64,000 bases of DNA from Tubiluchus corallicola (taxonomy: Eukaryota; Priapulida; Priapulimorpha; Priapulimorphida; Tubiluchidae): the NCBI GenBank assembly GCA_030141605.1, contig JAQGDQ010000323.1:124001-188000 (forward strand), read 5' to 3'. Made by a program: the position numbers and the translations under genes. The notes under the pieces were generated by a model. The model was given only the letters and a program-made list of their open reading frames with translations, was not told the DNA's origin and did no database searches. Shown piece by piece: positions 48,851-61,076 of the stretch (the first letter of the stretch is position 1; each line of letters opens with the position of its first letter).

Positions 48851-49382
48851 CTGAATACTGAAATCAGTCTATCTTCACACACATCAATTACTTAAATCTA
48901 TAACTTCACATAGTTTTATACATTTGGACGTTTTCTGCATAACAATGGCGTGACAGGGCGAATTATTCAGTGCCATCCAACTACGTTGCAACATAATATC
49001 ATGACAATGGCGAACGAGATTGCAGTGAAAAGACGACGGACGAGCAGGAATATTCCAAACAAGGGATAAGATCAACTTTAAAACATCAGAAGATGCGGTT
49101 ACCTGCCGAATTTTGGCGGTAGATCAGAAGCTCAAATTGCCGTAAAGAAAGTTGATCTTATAGTGTAAAACATAGTTTGTACCAATTCGTCCATATAACT
49201 GTCAATTTATCAATTATATCATTTCGTAGTTCCCGTATATAAAGAATCCCGTTATGCTTCGAGTAATAACATCATAGTTAGGAATATTAAAATTTACAAA
49301 TGTTTCACTTATGCTACATCTTCCCAAAATGTTGAAGAGCCTATGAAATTCTCGCAGCTGAGGCTATTGTAATAGTAACACT

Positions 49383-49525
49383 TTTAACAGCTAGCTAGAA
49401 CCTTACCTAGTTCATTTTTTCTTGTTCTCAAGCAAGATCCTGCTAGTAAATCACTCTACCCATAGACTAATGCGTAATTAAGTAAAGCCCACGTAAAATA
49501 ACTGAAGTTAGTGAACTGATGCGGC
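49383..49525 (+). repeat. Dispersed repeat R3, copy 2
   Basis: Matches 6010-6160: TTTTAACAGCTAGCTAGAAC at the start and GTGAACTGATGC at the end. Confidence 0.6.
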
Positions 49526-50949
49526 AGACGACATTGTGTTACCCAATTTTATGAAATGGTAGTACAATCGCTAATTAGGCAATTAATGTTAACGCCCGAC
49601 TACAGGAGCTTCGGCTGGGTCGGAATGGCTATGATGAATACCAGAGCGACCTCAGACCACGAAATACGCGTTGTGTAGTGAATCTGTATCTCCCTATTTT
49701 ACTAGCTGGGCTCCGCAATAAGCCACTTCAATGTGAATATGATCCGTGGTAGGTTCGTGTCTTTACGAGTTTGCAAGACTTCTAACTAGTACTAGACAGT
49801 ACAAATCAAAGTGAACACACTATTGACAGCTGATTACAAGGCTTATTATTTAGACAAGTTCGATAACCTGGTGGTTTTGACAAAAACAATTTTAAATAGG
49901 TTCACGCATATTGCGTTTACAATCATTCAGCAAAATTCACGACTGTAGTGTCGCTGTACAATTCACTATGGTCACATACAATTCCAAGACAACTGTTCCT
50001 TTAATCAATAAAATACAATCTGCAACAGTTAAGTACAAAGTTCTTGGTAACAGATATATAATGAATAAGATTACTTAACTCCGGGACTGGCCAGTTTTAC
50101 AAATCCCTACAATTGGCCAAGTCCTGTTGCTAGCATGAGCCGTTCTGAGATTCAGAGGTTGGTATTATCCAACGACGCAGATGTTCACTCCACGCTGAGC
50201 AAAAAAACGATAGCAGAGTTCCTGGCTGAGAGTCCACCCCATCACCTTCTTGACATCGATCAAAATCAAGACAACACCAGCCTCGATTCTTGTCGCCCCC
50301 CCCTTATGAATACCTCTGGTCATGTGACAAGACACACTTCGTGGCTGGTCATCAGAGCATTCTGAGCACTCCTGAGCGCTCTACCGATTTGACCATCTAG
50401 GCATCTCGACTTTTTAGTGCTTCGATACCTTTTACTATCAGTGGGACAAGGTCCCATAATGTCACTGTTCCAAAATTCATAGCCCTATTTTCAGCCCCCA
50501 TTAACGTTTAGTAAATTGGCCCGGAGTTTGTCTTTTGTCGAGTTCGGACATCCGTATTCTTAATCATGAACGATGGACACCACCTGTTAATTAGCTAGGC
50601 TGCCCCGTGGACTCTGTTAGCGAGCTTCAAACTATCTCTCAAGTTCACACACTTCCAAATCAATATAGGCCAACCGCCTCCAAAATTTCATGGAGTTCAT
50701 CCTGTGGTTACATCTTAATCTGCTTATTGCTTTATTTTCCATTATTCAGTTTAATTTAAGGAGGTGATATTATTAATCAGTTGTCCGAAATGTTTTCATA
50801 CCTACATTAAATGCAAGATATAAGCTGGGTGATTTATCTTCTCTGTACAAAATAATCTTCGCTTAGATGCTAATTATTTATTAATTAATTTCGATTTTAT
50901 TTTTCTAATGAATGATTTAACATTCTAAAATAAATTCATAACAAATGCT

Positions 50950-51065
50950 TTACACACATGTCACGTGACGGTTGTAGTTAAGACGCGTGGCTGTCTTAAC
51001 TTTTGACCTGCAGCAACTGCGCGTGCGCACAACGAAGCTGTGAAAATGCTTATTAAACAAAGATA
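50950..51065 (+). repeat. Dispersed repeat R4, copy 2
   Basis: Contains ATGTCACGTGACGGTTGTAG, TTGACCTGC and GTGAAAATGCTTATTAAAC, the same order as 6310-6425. Confidence 0.5.
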
Positions 51066-51244
51066 ATGCTCTTTAACAAACAGGATAACAAAATTATTTA
51101 AACTGAACTTGCCAAAGACAAATATATTTGAGCGATTGAGCCTATATTGTATACTAGAGAGGGGTAATATGGACACGCAGATAATATGGACATCCCCTCT
51201 CATTCTGGCATTCGCGACTGGAATGAGGTACCAGTTATTGCTAG

Positions 51245-51810
51245 TTAAAGGAAAGGACAAGCCTTCTGGGAAGTCAGGCTTATTTTAATGTTTGCGAAAA
51301 ATGTTAAAAGTATTTAGTAATAGAATTGTAATAAGCGCCTCGTAAAATAAGTAAAATCACTTTAAAGTCATGATCACTTCATGCTTGGGCGCTCCCATTT
51401 TCAATGCCCATTCTTCTTCCGACGACGTCATTCGTCCTGAAGAAAAGTAGCGTCTTGGCAATCTTTGTCAAAAGTAGAATACGTTTTTTACGAAAAATTA
51501 GATAGTTAATTTTGTAATATTTTTGCGTGGACATTATATAAACTGCAGAAGTTTCAATAAGTTTAAGCAGCGCTTGCTTATGGAAAGCCAATATGTGGTT
51601 ATGAAAAGTCCTGAAGTCTCTCAGTTACGTAATAATTTTCAAGCGAATGGCGGCAATCACCACCATGAAGATGTAGTATATTTTAAATTTATGCTGTACA
51701 GATTTCAAAATTCTTTGTAGATATTCCAAATTTCTTTGCGATATTTTTCTAAGTTTAAGTGATAACAGTAAAATAAACCCAACATATTGAGTGACTTGTT
51801 CTTTGCTTAG
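51245..51810. repeat. Dispersed repeat R2, near full-length copy with inverted ends
   Basis: Left end TTAAAGGAAAGGACAAG and right end AGTGACTTGTTCTTTGCTTA are inverted relatives of each other, giving a 565-bp nonautonomous DNA-transposon-like element. The interior contains no convincing coding frame. Confidence 0.65.
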
Positions 51811-52829
51811 GAGTTATGCAGGCTAGACACGTTGCTGGTAATGCTGTAGACAGGAAAGCCGATTTATTAGGAACTGTAGTAAAATTCAAGCTATAAGCGG
51901 CTTACAACGATGATTGGAAAGTATAGCATTACAAAAGAAACAGGCAGGAATAATAACGAAAACAATAAGTTGTGCACTTACTGACTGCCATGTAATGTTT
52001 AAGACCTAGCGGTTATCGAGCTCAGAGTTAGCTCGGCCCTCTGACCAGTAAGTGGACAAATTCATTTACCGACTCTTATGCAAGAGTTATTTTTAATTAT
52101 GAGCATATTCATGCAAGTAGTGGACCAATTAGAGTAACTGTAAACGGTATGTAAACAGCAGCGGGAGGACGGTTAACAATCATTTCTGGACAAGACGCTT
52201 GACCTATGAGTAGTGCTCCTTACGAACTCTTCATGTGACTCTCTACTTGCCAATGTGCCAACAAAATTCTATGATTTAGAAACGCTTTACTTTCCCGTGA
52301 TAAACACCAGTTTTAAAAGCGCGCTAGTTTCATTGGAAACGGTGTTAAAAGCAGACAATCACTGAACAACCCTATTTGGGTATCCTGCTTGGGATAATTT
52401 CAAAATGGCCGCATAACATGGCCGTCTAATTGGGGTAAAATGGACCCCTTCAAATTGGGCAGAAATGTGTAGGCTAATGCCTCAAGTTTTCTATTACCTC
52501 TGTGTACTGGAATACTCAAGAAACTGGAATATTCAGGAACAGTAGAAAAGGAATACAATGTTTAAAATTAAGTAATTAAGCTTAGTAAGTAGCTTAATTG
52601 AGCTAGTAAGTAAGTTGTAAATAATGAGTGTTTTATTTCCCATGTTAATTTAGGTAATTTTTTGTGAGATATCAGCTTCACTTGAAATTTGTTTGAATAG
52701 AGTGGATCGTTTAAGTAGCTGTATTTATTACTATTTAATACCAGTGATTTTTTGTACTTGCATATAGTGGTTTAATTTTCAGCAATTAAAACACGAAAAT
52801 TTAATAAATTAAATAAAAATCAAGAATCT

Positions 52830-53270
52830 TCGCTGTTACATGCATTTCGTCATTCGCTAGTTAGACGGGCACTAGCGCCTGCGTTTCGGAAATGCATTGC
52901 ACAAAAAACAGGTACTGCACCTCTCAGTTCAGATGTGTTCGTTTGCGACGTACTGCTCACGTTCGACAGCTCATGCGTGAGCACAGCGGTAAATTTGAAA
53001 ACAGAATTTTTATCTTAAAACTTGCTGTGTTTTAGTACAACACACTGAATCACTTGCAGTGGTGCTGTACTTCAATTTTCGCTTTCACAAACACGTGCAA
53101 CACGCAGGTGGGATATTTTTGCTGTTGAAAATTATGTTAGTTTGTGACGTCGTCAATAGCTTGGCGCGCCTGCCGTTAAATAAGATTTTAATCTATTATT
53201 TAATTATCAGAAACGCTTTTGTAGCATTAATTGTGGTAAAATGTTTGCTTTTTATTGGACTTCTCTTTTA
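52830..53270 (+). repeat. Dispersed repeat R5, copy 2
   Basis: Diverged single copy of the 32640-33490 repeat: CATTCGCTAGTTAGACGGGC, GACAGCTCATGCGTGAGCAC, TTTCACAAACACGTGCAACA in order. Confidence 0.85.
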
Positions 53271-54056
53271 TCTTGTCTTCCTTTAATGCACGTTGACTTT
53301 TCTGACAGTTTATTGTGCGCTGTTTTGTACATGGCATCATTATGCTAGAAGGGCCTGTAATTAGCTCAATATACCTCTCCTGCGCATATCTAACTGTGTT
53401 GTTTATGCCAACCTAACATCACCTTAATAAGGAAAGTCAAAACACAATAAAGTTGTGATGTTTTTCATCAAGACATTACAAGAGATGGTGCACAGCGTGT
53501 CGAAGTCTTTTTGAACGCGGAATTAGCGTCACGCGTCACGCACTACACAACGAAGCTATTTTAGCGCGCTGATTGCGCCCATCTTATGACACACGCAGGG
53601 TTTCTTCGTTACGTTAGAGCCTGGCTTCTTTAGTATATTATTTACTAGTTTATAATTTGGAAGAACTACAGACTAGTTTCAATGATGACCAAGAACCATC
53701 TTTGGGAATCTGAAAAATTCAAGATGGCGGCCAAGATGGCCGCCAAATTTTAAATAATGCCGATGGTGTGATCAGCCGGATTTTTCAAACACCCTCTTTC
53801 AAACAATGGCCATTCATTTTACAGAACGCACTAATGTATTAACGACAAATGAAACTTGTGTATAAAATATCAAAATATAAAGTATAAATGTTATTGGTGG
53901 AAAAACTGTGACTGACGTGTCATATATACGAGGTACGATGTTTAATTAAAAAAACCTCCAAAAAGAAAATAACAGGAGCATCACAGCTTAAAGCTGTGCC
54001 ACCAACGATACCAACGACGGAAGGTTCCCCCGAAAATTACGAGGTTTATTACGGCA

Positions 54057-54060
<4 letters not shown>

Positions 54061-54143
<83 letters not shown>

Positions 54144-54146
54144 CCC

Positions 54147-54199
<53 letters not shown>

Positions 54200-54560
54200 A
54201 GTCTTTCTCCCTCTTCTCTTTCTGCCTCTCTCTCCTCTCTCCCTGCCCGTCTTTCTCTCTCCTCTCTCTCTGCCCGTCTTTCTCTCTCTTCTCTCTGCCT
54301 CTCTCTCCTCTCTTTCTGCTCGTCTTTCTTTCTCTCCCTCCCCCCTCTCTCTCTGCGCGTTTTTCTCTCTCCTCTCTTTCTGCCCGTCTTTCTCTTTCTT
54401 CTCTCTCTGGCTCTCTCTCCGCTCTCTCTGCCCGTCTTTCTCTTCTTTCTTTGCCCGTCTTTCTCTCCCCCTCCCCTCTGTCTCTTTCTCTGCCCGTCTT
54501 TCTCTCTCTCTTCGTCTCTGCTTCTCTCTCCTTCTCTCTGCCCGTCTTTCTCTCTTCTAC
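54061..54560. repeat. (CT)n microsatellite with TCTGCCCGTCTTTC satellite units
   Basis: Pure CT to about 54190, then imperfect units centred on CTGCCCGTCTTTCTCTC. Long open frames on both strands are artefacts of this composition. Confidence 0.95.
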
Positions 54561-55215
54561 TCGCTACCAATGCCAGGAGTTATCTATTCTTCCTGAAAAT
54601 GTATTTTTAACTCCACTAGACCTTCCTTTTCATACAAGTAGCAGAAGGCTAGTAAAACTATCTTGTAGTATTTTATTAGGACAAGGTAACTTTAAAGATT
54701 TTCTTTTTAAAATTGGATACATACACGAAAATGCCTGTATATGCTCAGAGGAAGCACAAACAGTTGAACATTTGCTTTTTAATTGTACTTTGGTCGACGA
54801 AAATAAAAGATTAGCGCTCGCAAATAGCCTACAATTTCAAAATATTAGTAAAATTTATACCTCACGAGACAAAAACTTGCTAGTTGCTTTCTCTGAGTTA
54901 GTTTGTGATTCGTTTTTACAAACTTTAGTATAAAATATTGAACTTTTATATTATATCTGTCACTTTTATATTATACAGGTCGTTTTGTGTAAATTTGTGT
55001 AAATTGGTACTATTTGATTTTAGTTGTTGTTTTATTGGTATATTGATTTATTGGTATTTAAAAGTCTTGCGAATATAACAGCTATTTTATTTACAAAGTT
55101 TTTTTTAACCATACCCTGCAAATAGAGGGTCCCTGTATGTATTTTATGTAAATATTTGTAAATGCGTACAATTTTAAATTTTAAATAAAGAATTATAATA
55201 ATAATAATTATTATT
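54560..55215 (+). mobile_element. 3' end of a non-LTR retrotransposon (LINE)
   Basis: An open frame ending TAA at 54931-54933 encodes the typical C-terminus of a LINE polyprotein: a zinc-knuckle-like CICSEEAQTVEHLLFNC segment followed by about 45 helical residues. After it come a 3' UTR of about 270 bp and an AATAAAG + (TAA)n tail, the usual LINE end. Everything 5' of the zinc segment is lost. CT satellite borders it on both sides, so it inserted into, or was copied with, that satellite. Confidence 0.8.
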
Positions 55216-55480
<265 letters not shown>

Positions 55481-56029
55481 GTCTCACTCGCCTTTCCTTT
55501 CTGCTCAGTCATCAAGCAAACAGACAGTAATTACCTCTCTAATAGAGACTAACTATCTCTAATTCGAGAATCACGCCCTCAGCTAAACGGAAAGCATAGA
55601 AAACGAAGATGAATTAAACCTAAAACAAAAGAAAATTCTTTATAAGACAGAAGTACAATGTAATTTTGAAAAAAAACAATCTATTTTTTAGCAAGATTGT
55701 TTCTTTTGATGCGGCTTGCTAATGTAACTTATGAAAATCGATTTTATATTCGGCACGTATGTATCTCTCTTCGTCTTCTTATCTTGTTATTGATTATTAC
55801 GGAACCGTAGTCCATAATTTGTAAGCCGTTGAAGATAATCCTTCGTAACAGTAGAGGCGTCTTGGCCATGTTCGGATAAGAGCTTATTATTTCTCTCTCA
55901 ACAAGATAAATAAATACTCTAAACATTGTTTTTAACGTAGAAATCAAAAGGAAAATGGTTTTAAAATTGCCTCTTTCATTCGTATTTTTCCAACCAACAA
56001 TGTGCTGCTCTCTTGTGAAGAATATCAAT

Positions 56030-56182
56030 AAAGCACAGATTATAGACGGATACTTGGCAAAATTAATGAAAAACCCTGCTTTTATTGTAAAAACAAAACA
56101 GAGATTTCGTTGTTCTTAAAACAAAAGCTGGATTTTTTTCGTTAATTCATCCATGTATTCGTCTATAATCTGCACTTTATTT
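56030..56182. repeat. Fold-back element with arms of about 65 bp
   Basis: AGATTATAGACGGATAC near 56036 and its inverse GTATTCGTCTATAATCT near 56157 bound imperfect arms that continue inward (CCTGCTTTTATT / GTTTTAAGAAC region). Small spacer. Probable MITE. Confidence 0.75.
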
Positions 56183-56284
56183 ACATTTTCAAAAATGGTT
56201 GCAAAATTCATTAAAATTTTGTAAAGAATTTCCTCTTATTTTATGTTTAATTCGCCATCGTTTTTATGCTTTCTGCTTTTACTT

Positions 56285-56400
56285 GCTGTCGTGCATTGCA
56301 GCGCAGTGCACTACAGTACGGTAAGGTATGCTGTGGCTCGGTATAGTACGGTACAGTACAGAACGTCACAGTACAGTGCAGGACAGCACAGCACAGCTTG
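56285..56400. repeat. Low-complexity (CAGTA/CGGTA)n tract
   Basis: Imperfect iteration of GTACAGTAC, CAGTGCA and ACAGCACAGC words. Confidence 0.6.
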
Positions 56401-56642
56401 CGTGAGCTTAATCATCTTTCTATGGCAGGTGCTTTTCTCGGTAATGTTATTCAAATGTCGCATACAGGAGTCACATAATCCTAATTTGCATGTGTAGCTT
56501 TTGCTAGGTAGAAAAAACAGCTGCATAATACGTTTCTGTACCAGACTCATAACTTTGTATTTTCCTCTTAAATCTTGTAACAAAAATTGAAAATTGGAAG
56601 TCTTTAAAATGTGCTAAAATCTGCTATATTTTCCCAGTTGGC

Positions 56643-56679
56643 TTATTCACTTGTGTGTGAATAACACACAAGTGAATAA
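56643..56679. repeat. Perfect 16-bp-arm hairpin
   Basis: TTATTCACTTGTGTGT (56643-56658) and its exact reverse complement (56664-56679) with a 5-nt loop GAATA. It sits about 30 bp before the 53-bp minisatellite. Confidence 0.95.
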
Positions 56680-56707
56680 CGCTAACAGTTTGCTCCGATC
56701 TCACAAA

Positions 56708-57437
56708 GCAGTGTGCATGCAATATTGTGAAATTTTACCATTTAAATGCTTTACACAAAGTAGTAATATGCAATACTGCGAAATTTTGTCATTTAAAATG
56801 CTTTACAAAAGTAGTATGCACGCAATGCTGTGAAATTTTATCATTTAAAATGCTTTACACAATGTAGTATGCACGTAATATTGTGAAATTTTGTCATTTA
56901 AAATGCTTTACACAATGTAGTATGCACGTAATACTGTGAAATTTTGTCATTTAAAATGCTTTACACAAAGTAGTATGCGTGCAATACTGTGAAATTTTGT
57001 CATTTAAAATGCTTTACACAAAGTAGTATGCGTGCAATACTGTGAAATTTTGTCATTTAAAATGCTTTACACAAAGTAGTATGCACGCAATGCTGAGAGA
57101 TTTTATCATTTAAAATGCTTTACACAAAGTAGTATGCACGCAATTCTGTGAAATTTTGTCATTTAAAATGCTTTGCACAAAGTAATATGCATGCACTACT
57201 GTGAAATTTTATCATTTAAAATGCTTTACACAATGTAGTATGCACGTAATATTGTGAAATTTTGTCATTTAAAATGCTTTGCACAAAGTAGTATGCACGC
57301 AATTCTGTGAAATTTTGTCATTTAAAATGCTTTACACAAAGTAGTATGCACGTAATATTGTGAAATTTTGTCATTTAAAATGCTTTACACAAAGTAGTAT
57401 GTATGCAATACTGTGAAATTTTATCATTTAAAATGCT
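56708..57437. repeat. 53-bp minisatellite, about 14 copies
   Basis: Unit TAGTATGCACGCAATACTGT followed by GAAATTTTGTCATTTAAAAT and GCTTTACACAAAG; copies differ at a few fixed positions (GTCA/ATCA, CAAAG/CAATG, CACG/CGTG). The unit is not a multiple of three, so it is not coding. Confidence 0.95.
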
Positions 57438-57944
57438 CCACATAAATTTGTGCTAAAATCTTGAGTGAAACTTGCACATACATGTCAGGAAATGTAGTTG
57501 GTAGCTTCCTGCACAGCAATGGGTAAACCTGTTTACATGATTAATCAACGACTTCGCAAAATCGTTTTTGTCCATAATTGGAATGAAACAGAAAATTCAT
57601 TACGATAATCAATAATATGTGATCGTTTTATAATATACTTTACCTTCTAGAGTGACTTGGTTTAGTTTGAATCACAGGAATACCCTTTTCTGTACCAATG
57701 TTTGTAAGCAGAAACCTAGATGAGGGTGTGAATATGATGTCATGCCACGTGATCAGTCACATGCTGACTTTTCGACTGGCGGTCTAAATGAAACATGTCT
57801 GCACCAACGTTTACTGCAGTGGCCGAAATATTTTATAAAAAATGGAGTAGTTTATTCGCATAAGATCATACTTAGGTGATATAATTTTTTAATGCGAGTT
57901 TTCTGAAACGTACTTTATGCTGCCCTTTCTTTGTCCTTTAAAAG

Positions 57945-58270
57945 ATCGCCTTGAAATGAGTGCAGATAACATTGCGTAAAGTTTTTAAAAATAATCAGAA
58001 CATTCGTAGCGCACACGTCACTAACTAAGCAAAAGTTTAAATTGCAGTATCTGTAAATAAGATTAAAAATAGGCGTTTAGATTAGTTAGTGGTGCACCCT
58101 AGGAAGGTGAGTCAGTGACATTTTACGAATCGGTACGAACATTTTAAATTACTGAAAATTTTCTTTTTTACTTACATAAGGTTTTAGGGTGATAAACGTA
58201 ATGCTAAGTAAATTAACTTTGTATGGACATTTTTTGAGACATACTTTAAAATTACAATTTTCCCCCATGA
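57945..58270 (+). repeat. Dispersed repeat R1, copy G (5'-shortened)
   Basis: R1 landmarks from GCAGATAACATTGCGTAAAG through GGTGCACCCTAG, ACATTTTACGAATC and TTTTTTGAGACATAC to a TTCCCCC end. Confidence 0.7.
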
Positions 58271-59099
58271 ACAGGTTAAACTAAAGCAGGAAGGAACAAC
58301 AAGGAACATTGTTCTCTTAGTGAAAAGTCCTCATAATGGAACTTGAAAGCACACCTTCGCCATTCGCCTCAGTGATGGTTACCCAGCCGATCCTAAACTT
58401 AACAAGTTGAAAGCAACGTTTTTATTTTCATTTCGTATCAAATTATTGATTATAATCCACACAATGTCTGTGCCAAATTCGTATTGCTTGGTCTCATTGG
58501 ATTTGGAGATATAATGCAAAATGTTCATACGGTCAGACGGATGGCTACACGCATGACCACATTCACTTTTCGCACCACGAATGCTTTGTCTGGGCGAGTT
58601 AGAATTACGTTAATAAAAGTTTCTGTACAGGAGGCTTTTGGGAATTGAGACCTGAAAGCCGAGACGCCATGATAAAAATCAAGCCGTACAAAGAAATTCG
58701 TTTAACTTGGTTTCTCAATGGTTTAGCTTCACAATGCCTTGGCCTACTAGACGAAAAGCCGATTATATGTAAACAGAAAGGCAGACTTTGCGTTCTGTTC
58801 TTACCCAAAGCCTTGAATGACTTAGTTATTAATCTTGTGTTGAGCCTTGCCTTGATTAATAGAGTTACAGGGGCTACACAACATTAGATGGGGTTTCCGT
58901 TATCATCTGAGTAACAGTTAAGGAAGACCGGACGCTTGTTTACACTCAGTCTCATTTTAATTTACTGACCAAAATATACATTTTCTTGCCTAGTCATTAA
59001 CATGAAAAGTTAACAATTGTTCCTTATATTTGAATAATTAGCTTAGAAAGTTAATTAACGGCAATCGAACACAGTTTTTGCTTACGTCAGAAACTAACC

Positions 59100-59345
59100 A
59101 CAGTTTGTGCAATGGCAGGCGTCTTCCCTTGCGCGTCAAGCACATTTGCATAGGTGTTACAGTACTGCTTAAACGCATGATGTCACGAAAAATGGGCTTT
59201 ACATCATATGACGTCATGAAACTAACACAGCAGTTCATGATCATGGTTATCACGGTACCGCCTTCTATTTGTCGGCCACGCGCACGTGACAAAAAGGCGC
59301 CTGTGCCAATCTTAGTAGATTCACTGAGCCGCGCGCAGCGTTGAA
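59100..59345. promoter_or_regulatory. GC-rich island with CRE and E-box motifs
   Basis: A compact GC-rich patch in AT-rich surroundings containing TGACGTCA (59209-59216), TGATGTCA (59178-59185), CACGTG (59283-59288) and a GCGCGC-rich end. Open frames overlap on both strands (88 codons plus, 104 codons minus), neither recognised. Possible promoter or exon of an unseen gene; weak. Confidence 0.25.
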
Positions 59346-59464
59346 AGTTCAAGGAAATTTAAGTATCCGAGGTAATTATTATTTAATCTGAACTTTGATT
59401 TAAAATAAGCTATTGTAGTTTTCAATATTTTAGAGCATTCTTTTTTCTGAACTTGTGTTTACAC

Positions 59465-59660
59465 AATCATCCGGTTTTCCTTCAACAAAAATTTAAATTA
59501 CTTTATATTATCAATGGCATCAGTAGTGTTTTTGATTTTTAGTGAATCAGTTGTCCACACCAGGTGGTGCATAAATAATCAAAATCTTTCTTTTCCATTT
59601 AGTTAAGTGTTTCAGACAGGTAAGCATAAAGCTATTAGTGATATAATTTTGTATACTTCT
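59465..59660 (+). repeat. Dispersed repeat R1, copy H (partial)
   Basis: R1 3' half: TTAAATTACTTTATATTATC, CACCAGGTGGTGC, GACAGGTAAGCATAAAGC, ATAATTTTGTATAC. Confidence 0.5.
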
Positions 59661-59769
59661 GATCTGTATTTGACCCAGAACAATGCATGTACAACAATGA
59701 TTAATATGGGATGGTTCAGAAAAAAAACTTCACTCAATTCAAAAGCTTTAATAAGCGCATAAATTTCTA

Positions 59770-59970
59770 TATCTTAATGTAAAGACACGGGCAGGCTTTA
59801 ACAAATGCAGATTTCAATGGCCTTCGTATTAGGGAACAGTATGTGGAACAGTTTACCAAATTAATGCAAAGACGCAAATACTTTCAAAGATTTTTTGAAA
59901 GAACTAAGGGATGGTGGAACTTGTTTATGTAAATTCTGTAAGCTCTAATTAAATATGCTTTATTATTTCA
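59770..59970 (+). mobile_element. Decayed LINE reverse-transcriptase C-terminus
   Basis: One frame reads GNSMWNSLPN, a stop, then CKDANTFKDFLKELRDG. This is the familiar end of many LINE ORF2 proteins (WNSLP then a helical FK.FL..L). In-frame TAA codons show decay. AT-rich sequence follows. Confidence 0.6.
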
Positions 59971-60282
59971 TGTGAAACCAGTGTTAATGTTTAATAATTA
60001 ATTTTTACATGAATTCAGGTTTGGCCTACCAGTATTGTCTAGTCTGACTGTTCATGTTAATGTGTATTTAACCATATATTTATGTAGGGATGGAGGTTTT
60101 TAACTTAATTATAGTCGATAAAGAACGTTATGACTCGTGTTTTTATGTAAATAATTTATTAATAAATAATTAATTAATAAATAATTACATAATGACTACT
60201 GAAAATGAATTTTTACTTGCTGTTACAGTCAATATTGTAATCTTAATTTTAAAGTTATTAGTAATGATATTATTATCAATGA

Positions 60283-60360
60283 CAAAGCTTGCATACAGCC
60301 TGGATTTGAACCAGGAACCATTAGACCACTGGGGCTCTGTATTTTACAGTGGTCAAACTG
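60283..60360 (-). repeat. tRNA-derived sequence with intact T-arm
   Basis: On the minus strand AGTGGTCTAATGGTTCCTGG is followed by a perfect T-arm, CCTGG-TTCAAAT-CCAGG. The anticodon arm is missing, so this is a relic or SINE head, not a tRNA gene. Confidence 0.5.
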
Positions 60361-61036
60361 ATACAAAGCTCATCCCTCTATCGCTGACCAATGGAATTCA
60401 GCATTTCCAATGTTAGATCGCTCCCGCTAGAGTTATTCTGGGTAACTGCTGTCTGACAAGTCCCTTTCTTTCTTTTTCCTTGTTTTTTAACTGTGGGATT
60501 TTTTTCATTCATTGACGCTATTCTTATCATTAACAATTATTGAGTGTTTTTTAGCATACCCTGAAAACGTGTGCTTCATTCCAGATGGCAGAGAAATAAT
60601 CTGGATGAAACATGGCGGGACTATCGAAGTTGCAGCAAGCTGATAATTAACCTAGATTTTTACCAAAATTTGCATGAATGTGTGCTATGTTTTGTATGTA
60701 TCTAATTGTCCAATCTAACTACCTCCTCGTGGACAGACTGCCATCATAAGGAGCTATCAGTAATGAAACACAACATCTGATACGTCTCCTTCTTCCGAGA
60801 GGAGTTGCTCTTTCGAATGTCATCAGACATCACTTATTCCTCTTTAAATTAATCTCTTCTAGTCGCTTCTTATGGGACAGAAACGGACGAGATTGGAGCT
60901 GCTACTGGGGTAGTATTTGTCAGATTTGGCCATTTTTGTGAAGAGTTACAGATTTTAAATTCTTTTGCAACTGATGTTGATATTTGTTACCCAAAAAATT
61001 GAAAATTCAAAGCAAGGTCTTTTTGACAGTTGACGA

Positions 61037-61076
61037 GTGATAATGATGATGATGACGACGACGATGATGATTATAA
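61037..61076. repeat. (GAT/GAC)n microsatellite
   Basis: About 12 triplets GATGATGATGACGACGACGATGATGATTAT.. in imperfect array. Confidence 0.8.

Larger units (their letters stand above)
48851..53990. other. Gene-poor stretch with repeats
   Basis: Holds R2, R3, R4 and R5 copies. A 77-codon plus-strand frame at 50135-50365 (MSRSEIQRLVLSNDADVHST start) is the only coding-like item and is unassigned. A tandem AAGATGGC(G/C)GCC motif pair lies near 53722-53748. Nothing else identified. Confidence 0.45.

Noticed and set aside
54049-54570. Long Ser/Leu-rich and Arg/Glu-rich open frames on both strands
   Set aside because: They are translations of (CT)n/(AG)n simple repeat; only the part after about 54560 on the plus strand reads as a real LINE protein end.
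55744-56028. 94-residue minus-strand frame next to the fold-back
   Set aside because: Lys/Arg/Ile-rich without motif; adjacent to a fold-back element and not supported as a gene.
60283-60360. Possible functional tRNA
   Set aside because: The T-arm is perfect but the anticodon arm and acceptor stem are absent.
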